10,587 nucleotides of DNA, from contig JAGQGA010000130.1 of assembly GCA_020432595.1 (NCBI GenBank), forward strand, positions 1 to 10,587, in the 5' to 3' direction. A program made the translations under genes and the position numbers. The stretch is from Anaerolineales bacterium (GTDB lineage Bacteria > Chloroflexota > Anaerolineae > Promineifilales > Promineifilaceae). Each line of letters begins with the position of its first letter. Position 1 is the first letter of the stretch. Under the pieces are notes generated by a model. The model made no database searches. It was not told the DNA's origin and saw only the letters and a program-made list of their open reading frames with translations. Shown one piece after another: positions 5,859 through 10,587 of this stretch.

Positions 5859-7023
5859 CCGCTGGCTGGGGCGGTTGCTGCTCGGCCTCTTGATCCTGCT
5901 GGGGCTGCTGCTGGCCGCCTCAGCCATTTACAACCGCACCCTGCCAACCGGCTCAGCCACCCCCGCCCAGCTTAGCGAGGCGGAAAAGGCACGGCTGGCG
6001 GAATTTTGGCAGTTGCGGCAGCAGTTGGGCGATGCCGTCTGGCCGGGCTGGCACACCATTGCCTCCCCCGTCATCGTCTACAACGAATCCCACGTTTTCC
6101 TGCTGGGCTACCCTGACGCGCCGCCCGCTGGCTGGCAAACAGTGCCACGCGGCGAGACCCACGGCAGTGCGTGGCAGCCCATTGCCAACGACACCTTTAA
6201 CGGCCAACCCTACTACGCCCAGCCCATCCCCGCTGACGGTACCACACCGCAGGCGTTTGTGGTGCGCGTGGGCGACCGTTGGGTGAGCAGTATGCAGACG
6301 ATGGAGTGGATAGAGATCAGCTTTGCCAACCAGTTTCGCCGCGATTTGCCGGGCTTTTTAACGGCCGTTTTCCCCTACACCCTCGTCACCAACCTCTTTA
6401 TTCGCGGCAGCGACGGCTACATCTCGCTGCTCATCCACGAATCGTTTCATGCGTATCAGGGGGAATTGGCCCCCGAAAAGGTGGCGGCGGCAGAAACGGC
6501 CGTTTCTCAGCAAGAATCCCTTTACCCCGATGACCCCGCCCTGCAAACCAACTGGCAAACCGAACTCGATCTGCTTGTTGCCGCCCTGCAGCCCGATGCC
6601 GACACGGCCGAACTCGCCTGCCAATTCCTGGCACAACGGCAGCAGCGCCGCCAGCAGGCCAACCTGTCGCCCGACCTCATTGCCTATGAACAGCAGCGGG
6701 AGTGGCTGGAAGGGCTGGCTCGCTATGCCGAACTGGAAATGTGGCGGCAGGCAGCCAACACGGATGGCTACACCCCCTTCCTTTCCCTGCTCGATGACCC
6801 CAAGTTCAACCGCTACACCAGCTTTGACCAACGCTGGCAGCAGGAAGTTGACCAAATCGGCCGTTCGGCCGGCGCGGGCGACGGCCGTTTTTATTACACC
6901 GGCATGGCGCAAGCCGTGCTGCTGGATCGACTGCTGCCCGATTGGAAAGAACAGGCATTTGATGAAGGAGTGTGGCTGGAAGAATTATTGCAAACAACTT
7001 GCGCTGCCATTTCTGCCAGGTAG
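5827..7023 (+). CDS. Membrane-anchored HExxH putative metallopeptidase
   Basis: A 398-aa protein. A basic N-terminus (MKEKKRLRQLNRWLGR) is followed by one hydrophobic helix at about 14-35, then a large domain expected outside the cytoplasm. The zinc-site motif HESFH lies at 204-208 within LLIHESFHAYQGE, and EGLARYAE at 295-302 offers E295 as a third ligand, as in gluzincins (HExxH...E). Near the C-terminus, GDGRFYYTGMAQAVLLD is a further conserved-looking block. Substrate is unknown, and I cannot place it in a named peptidase family. The ATG at 5827 lies within the end of the HhH gene (32-base overlap), which suggests translational coupling; AAGGAG at 5806-5811 is rather far (15 bases). A longer in-frame start at 5725 would precede the signal anchor with unrelated sequence. 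It contains two AACGGCCGTT copies (6360, 6495) and one GACGGCCGTT (6880). Confidence 0.78.
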   Translation: MKEKKRLRQLNRWLGRLLLGLLILLGLLLAASAIYNRTLPTGSATPAQLSEAEKARLAEFWQLRQQLGDAVWPGWHTIASPVIVYNESHVFLLGYPDAPPAGWQTVPRGETHGSAWQPIANDTFNGQPYYAQPIPADGTTPQAFVVRVGDRWVSSMQTMEWIEISFANQFRRDLPGFLTAVFPYTLVTNLFIRGSDGYISLLIHESFHAYQGELAPEKVAAAETAVSQQESLYPDDPALQTNWQTELDLLVAALQPDADTAELACQFLAQRQQRRQQANLSPDLIAYEQQREWLEGLARYAELEMWRQAANTDGYTPFLSLLDDPKFNRYTSFDQRWQQEVDQIGRSAGAGDGRFYYTGMAQAVLLDRLLPDWKEQAFDEGVWLEELLQTTCAAISAR

Positions 7024-7046
7024 GGGCAAACCCATGAGTTTACCCC
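7023..7046. terminator. Small hairpin between convergent genes, possible bidirectional terminator
   Basis: GGGG (7023-7026) pairs with CCCC (7043-7046) and AAAC (7028-7031) with GTTT (7038-7041), with one mismatch between the blocks and a six-base loop. It occupies most of the 38-base gap between the HExxH gene and the ubiD-family gene, where a bidirectional terminator would be expected. There is no U-tract, so this is tentative. Confidence 0.35.
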
Positions 7047-7061
7047 ACCACAAACCAATCA

Positions 7062-8378
7062 TTAGCTAAAATACGCTTGCAAATCCACCTGCTCGACCCC
7101 GGGAATCCGCTTGCGCTCAAACAGATGCTTGCGCTCCAGCGGCATCGTCGCGTCAATCGCAATGCGTCCCCAATCCTCCGGCCTGCGCCCGCCGTAAAAA
7201 CCGGGCACATCCAGCGTAAACACCCGCTTGTCCACCCGCCCCCGCGTCAAAAATGCCCAATACACATCATTCAGGTCGTTGATGTCCACATCCTCATCCA
7301 CCACCATGCAGCTTTTGGTAAAGTCATGGTTCACGCCAAAGGCCGACAGCAGCACCTGCCGCGCATGGCCTTCATACTGCTGGTTGATTTTGACGACGAC
7401 GTTCATCACGTTTGGCACACAGGCCACGTCAATGATGCCACGGCACGTTTTGTTGAGGTGCTGGAAAATTTGTGAAGCAAAGGCGACTTCCAACAGCCGA
7501 TGGTCTTCGGGTGAGCCACAAACAAGGCCGTGGAAGTAAGCATCGGAACGGACAACAACGGCCGTTATTTCAAACACATGGTTGTTCCCCTCCGGCACAT
7601 AATATCCCAAAAACTCGCCAAACGGCGCTTCCGGCCGGCGCACATGGGGCAAAATCCGCCCCTCAATCACCACCTCCGTCTCTAGCGGCACCTCCAAATC
7701 AATGGTACGGCAGCGGCGCATTTGCACCGGTTCCCGCGACAGCCGCGCCACCACGTCCAACTCGCTGTCCTGCGGCGGAATGGGGGCGGCAGCGGCCAGG
7801 GCAAATTCGGGCGGCGGCCCTAGCAGAATGGCCGCTTCCAGCGGCTTGCCCATCGCTTCGGCCTTGGCCTGGTAGCGGGTCAGGTCGTGGCTGGTACCCA
7901 GCCGCACCCGCAGCTCTTCGTCGCTAATGTGGAGACAGCGGTGAAAAGAGAGGTTGGGAACGGCCGTTTCCGGATCCTTCGCCAAAAAAATCCCCGCCGT
8001 AATATACGCCCCCGCGTCCTTCTCGTGGTAATGAATGTGCGGCAGGTCACTCATCGCCACCGCTTCCAGCCCACCCGGCAGCGCCGACTCCTCCACCGTC
8101 AGCAACGGCTGCCCTGACTGCGTCATCAGATGCTCCCAATGGCGGTAAAACGACCCCCCTTTTTCCAAGCCAATCATGCTGCCCAGTCGCGGCCGACTGC
8201 CAAACAAATTGGACACCACCCCAAAGCGGCTCCCATTCACCCGCTTAAACAAAATCGGTCGGTCGCTTTCCTGCTGCGACCGCGCCACCACCGCCGCCAG
8301 CTCAAAGCGCGGATCAACTTCCCGCTCCACCACCCGCATTTCACCCGCCGCCAACATCCCGTCAATTATTTTTCGCAT
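7062..8378 (-). CDS. UbiD-family prenylated-FMN-dependent decarboxylase
   Basis: A 438-aa cytosolic enzyme of the UbiD family, which (de)carboxylates aromatic or alpha,beta-unsaturated acids using prenylated FMN made by UbiX. Family residues appear in order: N142 and R147 in PNLSFHR, H164 in GTSHDLTRY, E239 in VVIEGRI, and E250 and E255 in PEAPFGE. By analogy with Fdc1/UbiD, N142, H164 and E239 would bind metal and phosphate, and R147-E250-E255 would form the catalytic triad, so the active site looks complete. Length is at the short side of the family. The start at ATG 8376-8378 is preceded by AAGGAG 8 bases upstream. No ubiX is in the window, and no neighbouring genes indicate the substrate. 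It could serve quinone biosynthesis or degradation of an aromatic acid, so no gene symbol is given. It converges on the HExxH gene. Confidence 0.92.
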   Translation of the reverse strand: MRKIIDGMLAAGEMRVVEREVDPRFELAAVVARSQQESDRPILFKRVNGSRFGVVSNLFGSRPRLGSMIGLEKGGSFYRHWEHLMTQSGQPLLTVEESALPGGLEAVAMSDLPHIHYHEKDAGAYITAGIFLAKDPETAVPNLSFHRCLHISDEELRVRLGTSHDLTRYQAKAEAMGKPLEAAILLGPPPEFALAAAAPIPPQDSELDVVARLSREPVQMRRCRTIDLEVPLETEVVIEGRILPHVRRPEAPFGEFLGYYVPEGNNHVFEITAVVVRSDAYFHGLVCGSPEDHRLLEVAFASQIFQHLNKTCRGIIDVACVPNVMNVVVKINQQYEGHARQVLLSAFGVNHDFTKSCMVVDEDVDINDLNDVYWAFLTRGRVDKRVFTLDVPGFYGGRRPEDWGRIAIDATMPLERKHLFERKRIPGVEQVDLQAYFS

Positions 8379-8469
8379 TGCTCTTTCTCCTTGTCATATG
8401 CACACAAAACCATACAAAATTACTGTTGTTCCAAAGCTCTATTTTCCGCCACCTTGCCCTCAGATGCTC

Positions 8470-8498
8470 TTGCTGGACTCAGCCGCCATTGTTAAACT
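8470..8498 (+). promoter_or_regulatory. Candidate sigma-70-like promoter for the small membrane protein gene
   Basis: TTGCTG (8470-8475) and TAAACT (8493-8498) are separated by 17 bases. A start site about 7 bases downstream would fall on the GTG at 8505, giving a leaderless message; this would explain the missing ribosome binding site there. It rests on consensus matching only. Confidence 0.35.
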
Positions 8499-8504
8499 AC
8501 CCCT

Positions 8505-8828
8505 GTGAAACGTATAAGCCCGTTCATAACAAGACGACTCATGGCGTTGGGCATTATCTTCTTGATGATCGCCCTGGTAACGCCAACGGCAACGCTGTCA
8601 TATTGTCGCAGCTATGAAACGGTTACCATCACGATTGGCACTTATACCACCGTTACGGGTTACAAGTGGACAGGTGAACTGAGCCATACAGCAACCAATT
8701 TTTTAGATCCCCAACCAATGTATTGGGTCACTTTGCTGCTTTTTGGATGGGCTGTCCTGTTTTGGCCCTCCCTCTTTTGTAAGGAATTTAATCCGAAGCC
8801 AGCCACACCTCCCCCCCGCCCTGTATAA
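8505..8828 (+). CDS. Small two-helix membrane protein, unknown function
   Basis: A 107-aa hypothetical protein. Two hydrophobic helices, about residues 13-33 (LMALGIIFLMIALV) and 72-92 (MYWVTLLLFGWAVLFW), flank a roughly 40-residue polar, Thr/Tyr-rich loop (SYETVTITIGTYTTVTGY) that is probably outside the membrane. A short Pro-rich tail (KPATPPPRPV) follows. I recognise no family. GTG 8505 is taken as start because of the promoter-like sequence at 8470-8498. The ATG at 8541 is a shorter alternative, but neither has a clear ribosome binding site. The gene is somewhat AT-richer than its neighbours and lacks the AACGGCCGTT palindrome. It lies between the divergent ubiD-family gene and the copper-chaperone gene and could be an unrelated insertion. 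Whether it is expressed is uncertain. Confidence 0.5.
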   Translation: MKRISPFITRRLMALGIIFLMIALVTPTATLSYCRSYETVTITIGTYTTVTGYKWTGELSHTATNFLDPQPMYWVTLLLFGWAVLFWPSLFCKEFNPKPATPPPRPV

Positions 8829-8888
8829 TCCCACAAGCAAAAACCCAAACAATTTTGATAGATAGTTTTACAAACCTCACGTCTACGT

Positions 8889-8928
8889 TTTGTCGAAGGC
8901 TGTCGTCACAAGAAACAGCTTCGACAAA
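8889..8928 (+). promoter_or_regulatory. Stem-loop in the leader of the copper-chaperone gene
   Basis: TTTGTCGAAGGCTGT (8889-8903) and ACAGCTTCGACAAA (8915-8928) are complementary with a single bulged G, giving a 14-bp stem and an 11-base loop. Outer bases CACGT (8879-8883) and ACGTG (8937-8941) can add a further short stem. It ends about 30 bases before the start codon and just before the ribosome binding site. It could be a terminator/attenuator-type leader, an mRNA stabiliser or a protein operator. I see no known riboswitch or metal-regulator consensus. Confidence 0.55.
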
Positions 8929-8958
8929 TTTAGTTTACGTGGTTCAGGAGAATTTTGC

Positions 8959-9462
8959 ATGAAACGTGTTTTTCTAGTTAGTTGTTTTGTGTTTCTTACA
9001 AGCGTGATGGCTGCTTGTGCACCTGCGTCTGATGAAGCGGCCGGCATCACCGTAGAAAATGTTCGCGCCAACATGACCCTGCCAACAGACACCGGCTCTT
9101 TCTGGATGGCAATTACCAACCATTCAAGCATCGATGATGCCTTGACCGGTGCGGCAGTCAATGGCTGTGGGGTTGTTGAATTCCACAACATGTTTATGGA
9201 AGAGGGTGTTATGGTCATGCGCCCCGTGGAAGGCGGCCAAATTCCCATTCCTGCGGGCGCAACCGTGGAATTGAAGCCTGGAGGACTGCACGTGATGTGT
9301 CTGCAAAAAGCAGCCCCACTGGAATTGGGAACAAAGGTCAACGTGTCGCTGGCCTTTGCCAATGCGGGCACCATGGAGGTAGAGGCTACGGTTGTGGAGC
9401 CAGCGACAAGCAGCGACATGAATATGGAAGGTGGCGAGATGGACATGGAAGGCGGAAATTAG
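8959..9462 (+). CDS. PCu(A)C-type periplasmic copper chaperone lipoprotein
   Basis: A 167-aa exported lipoprotein. The signal peptide at residues 1-19 ends in the lipobox-like VMAAC with C20 as the lipidated residue. The body is a PCu(A)C (DUF461) domain: AITNHSSIDDALTGA (51-65), EFHNMFMEEGVMVMRPV (74-90), IPIPAGATVELKPGG (95-109) and LHVMCL (110-115). The copper-ligand set H76, M87, H111 and M113 is visible. H76 to M87 has the classical 10-residue spacing; the M87 to H111 gap is 23, about two longer than the usual 21. Such proteins deliver Cu(I) for the CuA or CuB centres of cytochrome oxidase, often with Sco, but no such partner is in the window. The C-terminal SSDMNMEGGEMDMEGG tail (151-166) adds four methionines and may bind extra metal. 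The start is ATG 8959 with CAGGAG 8 bases upstream. Confidence 0.92.
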   Translation: MKRVFLVSCFVFLTSVMAACAPASDEAAGITVENVRANMTLPTDTGSFWMAITNHSSIDDALTGAAVNGCGVVEFHNMFMEEGVMVMRPVEGGQIPIPAGATVELKPGGLHVMCLQKAAPLELGTKVNVSLAFANAGTMEVEATVVEPATSSDMNMEGGEMDMEGGN

Positions 9463-9490
9463 GTAGAGATGTTCCGCGCTTAAATTTGTT

Positions 9491-9532
9491 GTAGAGACAA
9501 CGGCCGTTTTTCCCATAAACGGCCGTTGCTAC
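9491..9532. terminator. Hairpin made of two AACGGCCGTT palindromes
   Basis: CAACGGCCGTTT (9498-9509) and AAACGGCCGTTG (9517-9528) are exact reverse complements with a 7-base loop. GTAG (9491-9494) and CTAC (9529-9532) can extend the stem past an internal AGA. It lies 28 bases after the copper-chaperone stop and 41 bases before the photolyase start, so it is a likely transcript-end hairpin. No long U-run follows. Each arm is itself a palindrome, so other folds are possible. Confidence 0.6.
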
Positions 9533-9573
9533 TTCCCACTTGAACCCCCACCATTTCCGGGGAAAATACCCTC

Positions 9574-10587
9574 ATGACAGCAACTATCTGGTGGATCCGG
9601 CGTGATTTGCGCCTGAAAGACAATATTGCTTTGCACACAGCCCTAGCGGAAGCAACGGCCGTTTATCCCCTCTTCATCCTCGACCCCGCTTTATGGCAGT
9701 CCGACTATGTTGGCTCCAAACGGCTCGCCTTTTTGCTCGATGGGCTGCGAGCACTGGATCACGATTTGCGGCAGCGAGGCAGTCGGCTGCTGCTGCGCCA
9801 CGGCCGGCCGGAAACGGTGCTGCCACAGCTATTGGCGGAAACAGGGGCAGCTAGGGTGGTGGCAGAAGTTGACTATTCTCGTTATGCGAAGACCAGAGAC
9901 GGCCGTTTAGCTGCCCAAACCCCCTTACAGCTTGTCGGCTCCCCAGCCATTCGTCCGCCCGGTGACGTACTCAAAAAAGATGGCACGCCTTACACCGTCT
10001 TTACCCCATTTAGCCGCGTCTGGAAAGCGTTGCCGCTGCCGCACCAGCGAGACCTGTTGCCCGCACCCAGCCACATCCCCACGCCCACCAACATAGCCTC
10101 AGAACCTATCCCAACCGACCCTGTTTTGCCAGCTTCTGTCCCGTTTGTGGCGGGCGAAACAGAAGCACAGCGGCGTTTAGTACGGTTTTTGCAGGTTGGT
10201 GTTAATGGCTACGCGAATAAGCGTGATGTTATGGGTGAATCGGGAACATCGGGGCTGTCGCCGTATTTGCGCTTTGGGATGGTGTCGGGGCGGGAAACGG
10301 CCGTTTCTGCCCTCGAAATCATCGCCGAAAGAATTGCCCTCAACCCTGCAGCCCGCGCCGGAGCCGATACTTGGCTCAACGAACTCATCTGGCGCGATTT
10401 CTACATCCACATCCTCCACCACTTTTCCCACGTCAGCCGGGGCAGCTTCCGCCCTCAGTGGGATGCCATCCAATGGCGCAACGACCCCGCTGAATTTGCC
10501 GCTTGGTGCGCCGGGGAAACGGGCTATCCGGTTGTAGATGCCGCCATGCGCCAGCTCAACAATACCGGCTGGATGCACAACCGCGCC
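9574..10587 (+). CDS. phr: Class I deoxyribodipyrimidine photolyase, N-terminal 338 residues (3' end outside window)
   Basis: Light-dependent flavoprotein that splits cyclobutane pyrimidine dimers. The frame is open from ATG 9574 to the window end; a full enzyme is about 470 residues, so the last quarter or so is missing. N-terminal antenna domain: WWIRRDLRLKDNIAL (6-20), the first signature of the family. FAD domain: NGYANKRD (211-218), GTSGLSPYLRFGMVS (224-238), WLNELIWRDFYIHIL (267-281), TGYPVVDAAMRQL (316-328) and TGWMHNR (331-337). E270 and N336 correspond to the dimer-contacting E274 and N341 of E. coli photolyase, favouring a CPD photolyase over a cryptochrome. There is only a weak, distant ribosome binding site (GGGG at 9559-9562). 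It contains AACGGCCGTT at 9654 and 10296 and GACGGCCGTT at 9898. It may be transcribed separately from the copper-chaperone gene because of the hairpin between them. Confidence 0.95.
   Translation, partial: MTATIWWIRRDLRLKDNIALHTALAEATAVYPLFILDPALWQSDYVGSKRLAFLLDGLRALDHDLRQRGSRLLLRHGRPETVLPQLLAETGAARVVAEVDYSRYAKTRDGRLAAQTPLQLVGSPAIRPPGDVLKKDGTPYTVFTPFSRVWKALPLPHQRDLLPAPSHIPTPTNIASEPIPTDPVLPASVPFVAGETEAQRRLVRFLQVGVNGYANKRDVMGESGTSGLSPYLRFGMVSGRETAVSALEIIAERIALNPAARAGADTWLNELIWRDFYIHILHHFSHVSRGSFRPQWDAIQWRNDPAEFAAWCAGETGYPVVDAAMRQLNNTGWMHNRA

Larger units (their letters stand above)
772..10305. repeat. Highly iterated palindrome AACGGCCGTT (dispersed, 16 exact copies)
   Basis: Exact copies start at 772, 1636, 1816, 1942, 3513, 4749, 4825, 4979, 6360, 6495, 7557, 7959, 9499, 9518, 9654 and 10296. 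GACGGCCGTT variants start at 5373, 6880 and 9898. Five copies (772, 4825, 6495, 10296, plus 6360 in part) extend towards AAACGGCCGTTT. Fifteen of the 19 sites are inside genes and four are intergenic. They occur in genes on both strands and of unrelated function, so they are a property of the genome and not of one operon. The analogy is the HIP1 element of cyanobacteria. The site contains CGGCCG, a possible methyltransferase target. Confidence 0.9.

Noticed and set aside
6358..6912. Minus-strand open frame (184 codons) opposite the HExxH gene
   Set aside because: Its translation is a mirror of the conserved plus-strand coding sequence; it has no ribosome binding site and no recognisable motif.
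7472..7927. Plus-strand open frame opposite the UbiD-family gene
   Set aside because: The Pro/Ala-rich translation has no domain features; the minus-strand UbiD reading carries all conserved residues.
1..10587. Defence island, phage or mobile-element system
   Set aside because: No transposase, integrase, restriction-modification, toxin-antitoxin or phage gene is recognisable; the single PD-(D/E)XK-like protein sits with hpt and lacks the catalytic Lys.

Overview
The window looks like ordinary chromosome from an uncultured bacterium, most likely a member of the Chloroflexota (Anaerolineae/Caldilineae-like). I infer this from the DUF5671-type repeat membrane protein, the hpt plus PD-(D/E)XK-like gene pair, the mix of aerobic housekeeping genes, and short interspersed intergenic repeats of the kind common in those genomes. 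No rRNA, tRNA, transposase, phage, CRISPR or toxin gene is visible. No single decisive taxonomic marker is present.

Layout, left to right. Positions 1-369 (+) are the 3' end of an L-2-hydroxyglutarate oxidase gene. It converges on a minus-strand series. Read in transcription order from the right, this series is: a 103-aa dimeric alpha/beta-barrel protein (4379-4690), a degenerate PD-(D/E)XK-like protein (3858-4268), hypoxanthine phosphoribosyltransferase hpt (3244-3825), a membrane-anchored NTF2-like protein (2606-3100), and a six-repeat polytopic DUF5671-type protein (about 522-2427) that appears frameshifted near its 3' end. From 4953 (+) come a helix-hairpin-helix protein resembling the N-terminal part of family X DNA polymerase and, overlapping it, a membrane-anchored HExxH protein. 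A UbiD-family decarboxylase (7062-8378, -) converges on these. Then come a small two-helix membrane protein (8505-8828, +), a PCu(A)C-type copper-chaperone lipoprotein (8959-9462, +), and the first 338 codons of a class I photolyase (9574 to the window end, +).

Functional sense: hpt (purine salvage) with its PD-(D/E)XK-like partner is the clearest functional operon. The HhH protein and the photolyase suggest DNA maintenance and light exposure. LhgO, the PCu(A)C protein (which usually serves cytochrome oxidase copper-centre assembly) and the photolyase together suggest an oxygen-respiring, light-exposed lifestyle; this is an inference.

The most striking signal is not a gene. The 10-bp palindrome AACGGCCGTT occurs 16 times exactly, plus three GACGGCCGTT variants, in 10.6 kb, where about 0.01 would be expected by chance. 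It lies inside genes of unrelated function as well as between genes, like the HIP1 octamer of cyanobacteria. A second layer is a set of three intergenic inverted repeats. Each is built from short tandem units (NCGCAAAG in two of them, CACAGAG in the third) and they punctuate the minus-strand series.
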